A stretch of DNA of 64,000 nucleotides, from the NCBI RefSeq assembly GCF_001921215.1, contig NZ_MSIF01000008.1, positions 1-64,000 on the forward strand. The letters run 5' to 3'. Source of the DNA: Actinophytocola xinjiangensis (GTDB lineage Bacteria; Actinomycetota; Actinomycetes; Mycobacteriales; Pseudonocardiaceae). Shown piece after piece: positions 43,725 through 51,461 of this stretch (positions are counted from its first letter, which is position 1; every line of letters starts with the position of its first letter). A program made the translations under genes and the position numbers. The notes below the pieces were generated by a model. It was given only the letters and a program-made list of their open reading frames with translations. It did not search any database and had not been told where the DNA came from.

Positions 43725-46211
43725 ATGAGCCAGCCAACGAGCCAGCCCGACTCATACGACCCGCACGCGATCGTCGACAAGTGGTTGATCGCGTGGGCGG
43801 AGCGCGGTTCCTTCGCGGCCAACGGGCTCCTCTCCGACGAACGGCCCGACGGCCGGCCGCCGCGCTACATCGTGAGCATGTTCTCGTACCCGTCCGGCGA
43901 TCTGCACATGGGACACGCCGAGGTGTACTCGATCAGCGACGCGTTCGCCCGGTTCTCCCGGTTGCGCGGCCACAACGTGCTCAACCCCATCGGCTGGGAC
44001 TCGTTCGGCCTGCCAGCAGAGAACGCGGCGTTCAAACGGAACCTGGACCCGTCGGTGTGGACCTACGACAACATCGCCATGCAGGCGGAGTCGTTCCGCA
44101 GGTTGGGCGTCTCGTTCGACTGGAGCACCCGGTTCCACACCTCCGACCCCGAGTACTACCGGTGGAACCAGTGGCTGTTCCTGAAGCTGTACGACAACGA
44201 CCTGGCCTACCGCAAGGCGGCGCCGGTCAACTGGTGCCCGGTCGACCAGACCGTGCTGGCCAACGAACAGGTCATCCAGGGCAAGTGTGAACGGTGCGGC
44301 AGCGACGTCGAGCAGCGCAACCTGACCCAGTGGTTCTTCCGCACTTCCCGCTACGCCCAGCGCCTGCTCGACGACATGGCCCAGCTGGAAGGAAAGTGGC
44401 CGAACGAGATCCTGACCATGCAGCGAAACTGGATCGGCCGCTCCGAAGGCGCGCACATCGACTTCGAGATCGAGGGCCGCGCCGAGCCGGTGCGGGTGTT
44501 CAGCACCCGGCCGGACACGCTGTTCGGGGCGACGTTCTTCGTGGTGGCCGCTGACGCCGACCTGGCGGACGAGCTGTGCACCGATGATCGGCGGGAGGAG
44601 TTCGAAACCTACCGCAAGCAGGTCCGCGCCAGCACCGATATCGAGCGTATGGCCACCGACCGGCCCAAGACGGGTGTATTCCTCGGCCGTTACGCCATCA
44701 ACCCGCTGAGCGGTGAGCGGATCCCGGTCTACGCGGCCGACTACGTGCTGGCTCACTACGGCACCGGCGCCATCATGGCCGTCCCCGCGCACGACCAGCG
44801 CGACCTCGACTTCGCTCGCGCGCAGGGCCTGCCGGTGCGGATTGTGGTCGACACCGGTGAGCCGGCCCCGGCGGAGACCGGCGTGGCCGCCGCGGGCGAC
44901 GGCGTGCTGGTGAACTCGGGCGAGTTCGACGGGCTGAGCAAGGACGACGCCATCACCGCGACCTCGGTCCGGCTGCGGGAGCTCGGGCATGGCGAGGCCA
45001 CCGTCACCTACCGCCTGCGCGACTGGCTGCTGTCGCGTCAGCGGTTCTGGGGCACGCCCATCCCGATCATCCATTGCCCGTCGTGCGGCGAGGTGAAGGT
45101 GCCGCTGGAGGACCTGCCACTGCGGCTGCCCACGTCCGGGTACGAGTTGCGACCTCGCGGAGGCAAGTCACCACTGGAGAGTGCTGAGGACTGGGTCGCG
45201 GTGCCCTGCCCGTCCTGTGGTGGTGCGGCCCGCCGCGACACCGACACGATGGACACCTTTGTCGACTCGTCGTGGTACTTCCTGCGCTACCCCAACCCGG
45301 ACTACGAGGACGGTCCTTTTGATCCGGCCGGGGTGAAGCGCTGGCTGCCAGCGGACGAGTACATCGGTGGCAAGGAACACGCCACCGGGCACCTGATGTA
45401 CTCGCGGTTCCTGACCAAGGCGCTGTACGACCTGGGCATGGTGGGCTTCACCGAGCCGTTCACCAAGCTGACCTGCCAGGGCCAGGTGATCATGGCCGGC
45501 AAGGCGATGAGCAAGAGCCTGGGCAACCTGGTCAACCTGCAGGACCAGCTGGCCCAGTTCGGGCCGGACGCCGTACGCGTGACCATGCTGTTCGCCGGGC
45601 CGCCCGAGGACGACGTGGATTGGGCGGACGTCTCGCCGACCGGTTCGGTCAAGTGGCTGACCCGGGTGTGGCGCCTGAGCGGTGACGTGGCGGCCAGCCG
45701 GGACGGTGCGGGAGACCAGGCCGTGCGCAAGCAGGTACACCGGCTGATTGATGACGCGACCACGTTGATGGAGAACAAGCGTCTGAACGTGGTGATCGCG
45801 CGGTTGATGGAGCTGACGTCGGTGCTGCGTAAGGCCGTGGACAGCGGGCCTGGTGCGTCGGACCCTGCTGTCCGCGAGGGTGCTGAAGCACTGGTGCGGA
45901 TGTTGTCGTGCTTCGCGCCGTTCACTGCCGAGGAGGCATGGTCACGGCTAGGGCATACGAGTCTGGTTGATGAGGCGGGGTGGCCTGAGGTTGACTCGGC
46001 GTTGCTCGTCCAGGAGACGACTACCTGTGTGGTGCAGGTTAGTGGGAAAGTCCGTGACCGGCTCGAGGTCGCGCCGGATATTCCTGAGGATGAGTTGCGG
46101 GAGCTGGCGTTGGCTTCGGGGAAGGTCGCTGCTGCTCTACAAGGGGCTGGAGTGAGCAAGGTGATCGTTCGCGCACCAGGGCTAGTGAATGTGGTGCCCA
46201 TGAAGGGTTGA
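43725..46211 (+). CDS. leuS: Leucyl-tRNA synthetase, compact form, likely self-resistance copy
   Basis: 828 residues. The class I signatures are HMGH (61-64) and, in place of KMSKS, A-M-S-K-S (594-598). Two zinc-type CPSC pairs (451-454 and 495-498) are present. The CP1 editing domain (about 240-420) keeps TRPDTLFG and the VPAHDQRD segment with the conserved Asp. The linker between the active-site CQGQV and the MSKS loop is very short, as in Bacillus-type LeuRS; housekeeping actinobacterial enzymes are usually much longer (about 950). A second, divergent LeuRS in a biosynthetic locus is a standard sign of target-based resistance. ATG at 43,725 follows GAGGAACAGG; an ATG four codons earlier is possible. 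Codon use becomes richer in T and A over the last ~300 bp. Confidence 0.93.
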   Translation: MSQPTSQPDSYDPHAIVDKWLIAWAERGSFAANGLLSDERPDGRPPRYIVSMFSYPSGDLHMGHAEVYSISDAFARFSRLRGHNVLNPIGWDSFGLPAENAAFKRNLDPSVWTYDNIAMQAESFRRLGVSFDWSTRFHTSDPEYYRWNQWLFLKLYDNDLAYRKAAPVNWCPVDQTVLANEQVIQGKCERCGSDVEQRNLTQWFFRTSRYAQRLLDDMAQLEGKWPNEILTMQRNWIGRSEGAHIDFEIEGRAEPVRVFSTRPDTLFGATFFVVAADADLADELCTDDRREEFETYRKQVRASTDIERMATDRPKTGVFLGRYAINPLSGERIPVYAADYVLAHYGTGAIMAVPAHDQRDLDFARAQGLPVRIVVDTGEPAPAETGVAAAGDGVLVNSGEFDGLSKDDAITATSVRLRELGHGEATVTYRLRDWLLSRQRFWGTPIPIIHCPSCGEVKVPLEDLPLRLPTSGYELRPRGGKSPLESAEDWVAVPCPSCGGAARRDTDTMDTFVDSSWYFLRYPNPDYEDGPFDPAGVKRWLPADEYIGGKEHATGHLMYSRFLTKALYDLGMVGFTEPFTKLTCQGQVIMAGKAMSKSLGNLVNLQDQLAQFGPDAVRVTMLFAGPPEDDVDWADVSPTGSVKWLTRVWRLSGDVAASRDGAGDQAVRKQVHRLIDDATTLMENKRLNVVIARLMELTSVLRKAVDSGPGASDPAVREGAEALVRMLSCFAPFTAEEAWSRLGHTSLVDEAGWPEVDSALLVQETTTCVVQVSGKVRDRLEVAPDIPEDELRELALASGKVAAALQGAGVSKVIVRAPGLVNVVPMKG

Positions 46212-46216
46212 TGCCG

Positions 46217-46271
46217 GTCACCTGAGGTCACCCCGAACCGTGCGGATGTGGGTTGAGATCTGCTGGTGACC
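46217..46271. repeat. GGTCACC direct repeat with inverted partner downstream of the LeuRS gene
   Basis: GGTCACC occurs at 46,217-46,223 and 46,227-46,233, and its complement GGTGACC at 46,265-46,271. Either copy could pair with the last to form a 7-bp stem just after the synthetase stop. It could be a terminator with alternative folds or an operator for the StrR-type gene that follows. Evidence is the sequence only. Confidence 0.35.
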
Positions 46272-46405
46272 GCGATCGCATGTGGGCGTGCCAGGTGGTG
46301 GTACCAGCGAAAAGCCACACCAGCATCAACAACCTCTCGGTCCTGGAACTGTGTCGATCGTCGTGGTGATTCCCTCACACGTTGGATGGATGTACAGTCA
46401 GTGCC

Positions 46406-47407
46406 GTGGGAGGCACCCCGACTGGGACCACACCCTGCCCAATACGTCGCCCAGCAGCGCCATCGCGGGCGACCTCGGTCCGCATCGAATGCCTGGTGCC
46501 GGGGGACTCGCCTCGCCTCACCGGGCAGAACGTTGAGCACGTGACGGCTCTCGCGCTTTCTGGCACGGCGTTTCCGCCCATTCTCGTCGATCGACGGACC
46601 ATGCGGGTCGTCGATGGAATGCATCGTGTCCAGGTCGCGCGGTTGCGTGGCGAGGAGTCCATCAGCGTCGCCTTCGTCGAGGGGACCGAGGACGAGCTGT
46701 TCGTACTGGCCGTGTCGGCAAACATCGACCACGGCCTTCCGCTCTCGCGCGTGGACCGGGAGGCGGCGGCGGTCCGGATCCTCCGCGCCTACCCGCACTG
46801 GTCCGATCGTGCGATCGCCGAGGTGACTGGCCTGGCCGCGAAGAAGATCAAGCAGGTGCGTGAGCGTGCAAGTGCGGAACTGCCGCATTTGGACGCCCGG
46901 ATCGGCCGCGATGGCCGGGCCAGGCCGAGTAACAGCGCGGAACGACGACGTCAGGCCAGCGAGGTGATCTTGGCGAATCCAGGGGCGTCACTGCGCGAGG
47001 TGGCCAGGATCGTCGGTATCTCCCCCGGAACCGTGCGCGACGTACGCCGGCGCATGCTCCGGGGCGAGGATCCCGTTCCCGAACGACGGCAGATCACCGC
47101 GGCCCAGCCGGCCGCCGACCTGCCGGTCCCGTCCGCGGTCCTCACCACCGACGACCTGGTCACGATCGTGAGAAGCATGTCCCAGGATCCCGCTCTCCGC
47201 TTCTCCGCCACTGGCCGGACCCTGCTGCGCGTGCTGCACGGCAACGCGACTATCCGTGACACCTGGCACGAGTTCGTCCGTGCCGTGCCGGAACACCGTG
47301 TCGAGGACGTGGCCCACCTGGCGCGAGGCTGCGCCGAGGAGTTGCGCCGCTTCGCCGACGCCCTGGAACGACGCCAGCGCAACCAGGTACGGGACGACCG
47401 TCCGTGA
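46406..47407 (+). CDS. StrR-type (ParB-fold) pathway-specific regulator, copy 1
   Basis: About 333 residues. The ParB/Srx-like N-terminal domain shows DSPRLTG, then PPILVDRRTMRVVDGMHR and ARLRGEE. A helix-turn-helix follows (VARIVGISPGTVRDVRRRM) and then a helical C-terminal domain. This is the pattern of StrR, NovG and Bbr, activators of antibiotic genes that bind inverted repeats in promoters. It is clearly related to the second such protein at 57,745 but diverged, notably in the first helix region. The start is uncertain: GTG 46,406 is my choice, and a TTG at 46,382 is possible. Neither has a strong ribosome site. It converges with the response-regulator gene, with 3 bp between stops. Confidence 0.85.
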   Translation: MGGTPTGTTPCPIRRPAAPSRATSVRIECLVPGDSPRLTGQNVEHVTALALSGTAFPPILVDRRTMRVVDGMHRVQVARLRGEESISVAFVEGTEDELFVLAVSANIDHGLPLSRVDREAAAVRILRAYPHWSDRAIAEVTGLAAKKIKQVRERASAELPHLDARIGRDGRARPSNSAERRRQASEVILANPGASLREVARIVGISPGTVRDVRRRMLRGEDPVPERRQITAAQPAADLPVPSAVLTTDDLVTIVRSMSQDPALRFSATGRTLLRVLHGNATIRDTWHEFVRAVPEHRVEDVAHLARGCAEELRRFADALERRQRNQVRDDRP

Positions 47408-47410
47408 CGG

Positions 47411-48082
47411 TCAGACGTCCCGCTGCGCGGTCAGCTCGTCGAGCGTGATCAGCCCGTCGTCCAGTGCGTGGCTCACCAGATCGCTCTTGGTTGGCGCCGC
47501 CCGTCCCACGTGCGCATACTTGGCCCGTACGCGCTCGATGTGTGTCTCCACGGTCTTGGCGCTGATGTCGAGCTTGCGGGCGACGAGGTCCTTCGACGAG
47601 GAGACGAACCACGCACGCAGCACCTCGCGCTCGCGGGGCGTCAACGATGGCCGCTCCGGCCGCTCGTCGGTGACCAGCACTCCGCTCAGTGTCGGCGCGG
47701 TGTAGGAGCGGCCCTCCGCGGCCGCGCGAACAGCCGGGACCAGGTGCTCCTCACCCTCTCGTTTGGTCAGGTAGGCCAAGGCGCCGAGGTCGACGCACCT
47801 GAGCGCGGTCTCCTGGTCGGCGTGCTGGGAGTAGACAACGACGCGGCGGCGGTTCTTCACGAGGCGCCGCAACTCGCCGAAGTTCGGCTGCCGGGGAACG
47901 AGTTCGAGGTCGAAGATCACGACATCGGCCCGCGCCCCCGGCCCCGTCCACAGGTCGGGCAGCCGGTCGCCCGCGTTGAGCAGGACGATGGGCGGTTCGG
48001 CCAGGGAGAACCACGACCCGACACCTGCGGCGATCGCCACGTGGTCGTCCACGAGTACCGCGCTGATCACTTTGTCCGCCAC
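47411..48082 (-). CDS. NarL/LuxR-type response regulator
   Basis: 223 residues. The receiver domain has the acidic pair D12/D13, phospho-acceptor D58 (VVIFDLEL) and Lys 107 (YLTKREG), followed by a LuxR helix-turn-helix (LTPREREVL ... SAKTVETHIERVRAKY). It is the DNA-binding output of the two-component set encoded just upstream. The GTG at 48,082 follows GGAGG closely and overlaps the end of the ATPase gene. A second GTG at 48,070 would give a GTGA overlap and is equally plausible. Targets are unknown; the neighbouring StrR-type gene and the cluster are candidates. Confidence 0.88.
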   Translation of the reverse strand: MADKVISAVLVDDHVAIAAGVGSWFSLAEPPIVLLNAGDRLPDLWTGPGARADVVIFDLELVPRQPNFGELRRLVKNRRRVVVYSQHADQETALRCVDLGALAYLTKREGEEHLVPAVRAAAEGRSYTAPTLSGVLVTDERPERPSLTPREREVLRAWFVSSSKDLVARKLDISAKTVETHIERVRAKYAHVGRAAPTKSDLVSHALDDGLITLDELTAQRDV

Positions 48083-49182
48083 CAGACCTCCACCCACGTC
48101 ATGTCCTTCGTCGAGCGCGTCTCCAACCGGGCGTCGGGGTCGGCCGGTTGGGACAGTTCGATGCCCCCACAGTCCGCGACGACGTTCACCGAGACGAGTC
48201 CACCGTCGCCGACAACGGTCACTCTCGCCCACGAGTCGGCGGTGGCCAGCGCGGCGAGCGGCGCGTCGGTCAGGCTGCGCCGCACCGGAACCGACAGGTC
48301 CGGCCAGTGTCCGCGTGCGTCCAACTCGACCCGCACTCCCCTGCGTTCCGCGATGTCGGCGCAGTGCCGCAACTCGTGCAACAGCGGGTCCGCGACCGTG
48401 TCGTGCTCCGCCATCAACCGGCGGAGCCGGCCCGCCTCGATCGCACACCTCTGCCGCACCCGCTGGTCGCTCGGGTCCAGGGTCCGGTCCGCGAGGCCGG
48501 CGAGCAGCGGCATGGTGCTGTCGGCCAGTTCGGTGATCCGCTGTCGCCGCCGCAGTGCGGACTCGGCCGCGACCTGTTCGTCGGTCCTGGCTCGTTCGAC
48601 CTCCCGGTGCGATCTCGCCGCCGACGACGCGACGGCCCGTAGGGGTACGACGACCGCCGCGACGCACAGCGGGTAACCCAGCACGCCGACCGAACCGGTC
48701 ATGAAGCGCAGTATCGAGGCCTGGTCGGCACCGGCGAGCAGCAGCAGGTCCGTCAGTGCGAGGGCACAGTGACCGGCCAGGAACGCCAGTTGGGCCTGGA
48801 GCGGGCGGTCGAACAGGATGGCGATGCCGATCCAGTTGGCCGTGCCGTACGCCCAGTCAGCGTAGGTCGCCACGCCCTCGGTGAGGGTCAGGTAGGAGGT
48901 CGCGGAGGCGGCCAGGACAACACCGATCGCGACTCCGCGCAGCCGTCGCCAGGTCAGTCGCCGAATGGTCAGCACCGCTTCGGCGCCGAGTACGGCGGCC
49001 AGGGCACCCCATGCGACGAACTGGGTCGGGACCGAGGAGTAGGCGTCGCGGTAGATCAGCATGTGGCGTAGTCCCACGGCGAACAGCACCGTCGTCGCGA
49101 CCGCCAGCAGCGACACCCGGAGCCGGAACATCATCCTGATGCGCACCTGTGTCGTGGACCAGGCCTGTGCCGTGTCACTCAC
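48067..49182 (-). CDS. Degenerate sensor-kinase-like membrane protein
   Basis: 371 residues. The N-terminal half has about six hydrophobic segments (from VSLLAVATTVLFAVG to VLGYPLCVAAVVV), then a helical linker rich in Arg and Glu, and a C-terminal HATPase-like region. I see no HisKA_3 phospho-acceptor histidine of the ALHD type, and the ATP-binding N and G boxes are weak (TDAPLAALATADSW, VVADCGGIEL). It is thus probably a non-catalytic partner of the true kinase upstream. Start is GTG within a GTGAGTGA overlap with that kinase. The three genes form one coupled unit. Confidence 0.75.
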   Translation of the reverse strand: MSDTAQAWSTTQVRIRMMFRLRVSLLAVATTVLFAVGLRHMLIYRDAYSSVPTQFVAWGALAAVLGAEAVLTIRRLTWRRLRGVAIGVVLAASATSYLTLTEGVATYADWAYGTANWIGIAILFDRPLQAQLAFLAGHCALALTDLLLLAGADQASILRFMTGSVGVLGYPLCVAAVVVPLRAVASSAARSHREVERARTDEQVAAESALRRRQRITELADSTMPLLAGLADRTLDPSDQRVRQRCAIEAGRLRRLMAEHDTVADPLLHELRHCADIAERRGVRVELDARGHWPDLSVPVRRSLTDAPLAALATADSWARVTVVGDGGLVSVNVVADCGGIELSQPADPDARLETRSTKDMTWVEVWWRTK

Positions 49183-50296
49183 CGCGCCACTCCAGCGCGA
49201 CGGTGGTGCCGTGGTGGGGCCGTGTAGTGATCGTCGCGCTGCCGCCGACGTTCGCGAGCCTTCGGCGGATGCTCTCGCGCACGCCGCGCCTGGTGACCGG
49301 AACGGTGTCGACGTCGAAGCCGCACCCGTCGTCGGCGACCGTCACCCGCACCCATCCCGATCCGCCTCGCAGCCGCACGTGAACCCGGTCAGCGCGCGCG
49401 TGCCGGACCACGTTGTTGAGGGCCTCGCGCGCCGCGTCGAGGACCGCGCAGGTGACCGGAGGCGGGACCGAGACCATCGCAGGCCCGTCGAACACGCCGG
49501 TCAACGGCAGTGTTTCGACCAGGTCGCGCAGCGCCCTGGCCAGGTGGGCGTCCTCGCGAGGGTGTTGGGCGTAGGCGCGCAACAACTCCAGGTCGCGCCG
49601 GGCCTGCGTGGCCAACCAGCGGGTGTCCGGCCGTTCGGTGCCCACCATCAGCAGAGTGGTCGCCGCCGTATCGTGCAAGGCACCAGCGAACTCACGCTCC
49701 TGCGCACGAATCGTCTCGGCGACCCGGTGCGCCCTTCTGGTGGCCGCCGCTTCGGCCATGACCCGGTCCGCTGTCCGAGCGACGCGCTCGAGGAGGACCC
49801 ACACGATCCTCGACAGCGTGCCCGCGACGACGATCCAGATCGCTGCGGTCAGCAGTGGAGCGGACGCGCCCGCGACGGCCAGCGCGCTGACCAGCGAACC
49901 CGTCACGACCAATGTCGCGGCCGTCCCCACGAGTACACCGGTATGCCACTGACAGACCACACAGACGAAAGTCGCGAGGAGTCGTACCCAACCAGCGTTG
50001 TTGCTCTCGACCGCCCCCGTGCACAAGGTACTCACACAGACACCGGCCATGATGGTGACATCCGCTGCCACCAGTCGGGTCCCTGGCCAATTCCCTCCGT
50101 GCCGGAGCAGGTTCCGGACGTAGATCGCGCACCACACGAGGGTGCCGGTGACAACGACGACGAGGGGGCCGCGTTCGGTCGCGGGCGCCCTGAGCAACGC
50201 GATGGCCGCGACCGGACCGATCGTCGCGGCCCGGACCAACGCGGCATGCCGACTCCCGAGCTGTCGAAGAAGCCGGACGGACGGCCCGTCCGTCAT
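49175..50296 (-). CDS. Sensor histidine kinase (HisKA_3, NarX-like)
   Basis: 373 residues from the chosen ATG. Membrane segments fill the first ~165 residues. The dimerisation helix carries the phospho-acceptor His 208 (GALHDTAATTLL), followed by an ATPase domain with an N-box (REALNNVVRHA) and the G-box VADDGCGFD. It should sense an envelope signal and phosphorylate the NarL-type regulator encoded two genes downstream. The frame stays open up to an ATG at 50,437, but the extra 47 codons have AT-richer, non-coding-like composition and lack kinase features. I therefore prefer 50,296. The ligand is unknown. Confidence 0.85.
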   Translation of the reverse strand: MTDGPSVRLLRQLGSRHAALVRAATIGPVAAIALLRAPATERGPLVVVVTGTLVWCAIYVRNLLRHGGNWPGTRLVAADVTIMAGVCVSTLCTGAVESNNAGWVRLLATFVCVVCQWHTGVLVGTAATLVVTGSLVSALAVAGASAPLLTAAIWIVVAGTLSRIVWVLLERVARTADRVMAEAAATRRAHRVAETIRAQEREFAGALHDTAATTLLMVGTERPDTRWLATQARRDLELLRAYAQHPREDAHLARALRDLVETLPLTGVFDGPAMVSVPPPVTCAVLDAAREALNNVVRHARADRVHVRLRGGSGWVRVTVADDGCGFDVDTVPVTRRGVRESIRRRLANVGGSATITTRPHHGTTVALEWRGE

Positions 50297-50493
50297 CCCG
50301 GCCGCCCTGGGGCGCTTCCATCGCACGGGGTGCAGCGTGACAGTGGGAATCAACTGTGGCAAGTGCGTGCAAAATGTAACAGCAACGTTGTCGGGCCCGG
50401 CGCGGCGCTGCGGATTGTGTGTTGTTTCAGTGGACATCCATATAGAAGGTAATAACTATGTGATGGTCTGATATCGATCTCTTCAGTATCGGC
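50297..50493 (-). promoter_or_regulatory. AT-rich leader/promoter region of the kinase operon
   Basis: This stretch is markedly poorer in GC than its surroundings, especially 50,410-50,480, which holds runs such as TATAGAAGGTAATAACTATG. It lies upstream of the minus-strand kinase operon and is the likely promoter. I could not settle a single -35/-10 pair. Confidence 0.45.
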
Positions 50494-50720
50494 TCACGCC
50501 ACATCCGCCTCCCGTCCAGTGGGTTGCCGCCGGGCGGTGCGGCCGGCAGGCGCTGTGATGGCGAGGAGGTCGGTGAGGTCGTCTAACAGCAGGCTGACCG
50601 CGTGGGCGGCTTGGTGGGGGACGACGCCGTTGCCCAACGCGCGGAGTTGCCCGGTGCGGGGCAGGGAGAGGTTGGTGACCCAGCCTTCGGGCTGGCCCAT
50701 GAGGTGCTCGACGAAGGCGT
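50494..50720 (-). pseudogene. C-terminal remnant of a cytosine-5 DNA methyltransferase
   Basis: The translated piece contains MGQPEGWVT and then QLRALGNGVVPHQAAHA. The second is the motif X region found at the C-terminus of phage-type Dcm methyltransferases. All catalytic motifs, such as the PC loop, are missing. Its upstream side is joined in frame to an IS3-type orfB fragment at about base 50,720, so this is a fusion relic and not a working enzyme. It ends with a normal stop at 50,494. Confidence 0.7.
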
Positions 50721-51020
50721 TGTCTTCGTGCACCTGCTCGATCCGCACGACCAGCTCCCGGTCCCGGGCAGCCCGAGCGGAGTCAGTGCGGGTCTTGGCG
50801 GCGTAGTAGGTCGACGGTGCGATCTGAGCAGGCGTGTGTTTGAGTGCTTCCAGGATCGGCTGGACACCGTGGGGTCTCCCGCTGGGAGTCGACGAACTCG
50901 GCCTTCATCGCGACGGACGGTCCAGCTCCGCTGCGAAGAAAGCCGACGCGGACTTCAGGATCTGGTTCGCCCGCCGCAACTCACGGTTCTCCCGCTCCAA
51001 CTCGGCGATCCTGGCTACCG
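50721..51020 (-). pseudogene. IS3-family transposase remnant (end of orfA, start of orfB)
   Basis: Minus-strand frames give the orfA tail (RIAELERENRELRRANQILKSA, ending at 50,905). After the usual frame change they give the orfB start with FVDSQRET, GVQPILEALK, APSTYYAAKTR and RIEQVHEDN. One extra C near base 50,875 breaks the orfB frame after RET. The catalytic DDE core of orfB is absent because the sequence switches to the methyltransferase remnant. The element is dead. No clean terminal inverted repeat or target duplication was found. Confidence 0.75.
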
Positions 51021-51461
51021 TCGTACAAGGCCGGATTGGCCCGAACCGCCTCCCACACACGGTCCCTCGCCGCCCGCTCAACCACCGACGACACCGGCGG
51101 CACGGACCGCACCAACCGAAGCCGATCAGGCTCGAACACCTCAACAGGCATGGACGACCACACCATCCCGGCCACCCCCCACCCACCCAAAACACCACGA
51201 CGATCGGCAAGCAGCCTGCGCACCGCCCACCAACAATCAGCACAGCCTCAAACACCAAACCCACCACAACAACACCGGGCCCGATCCGACACCCACGGTG
51301 CACACTGCCGCGTCAGGAGCCCGGAGACGTGATCCTCTCCCTGACGCAACCAGGTGAACGGCCAGCGACAGCTGCCGACCACACGGCAAAGGAACAGTCG
51401 CCCGACTACACTTCGTAACCATTGACCTGGTTCGTCCTCTGACTCCGCGGGACGCGCCTGC
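51021..51461. other. Gene-free stretch with strong A/C bias on the plus strand
   Basis: 440 bp without a recognisable gene. Between about 51,130 and 51,300 the plus strand is almost only A and C (for example CACCCCCCACCCACCC and runs of CACCAAACCC). Frames on both strands stay open by composition but show no known domain. It is probably decayed sequence beside the IS3 remnant. Confidence 0.55.

Noticed and set aside
50297-50437. Longer N-terminus of the histidine kinase
   Set aside because: The extra 47 codons are AT-richer, do not resemble kinase N-termini, and the frame is preceded by promoter-like sequence.
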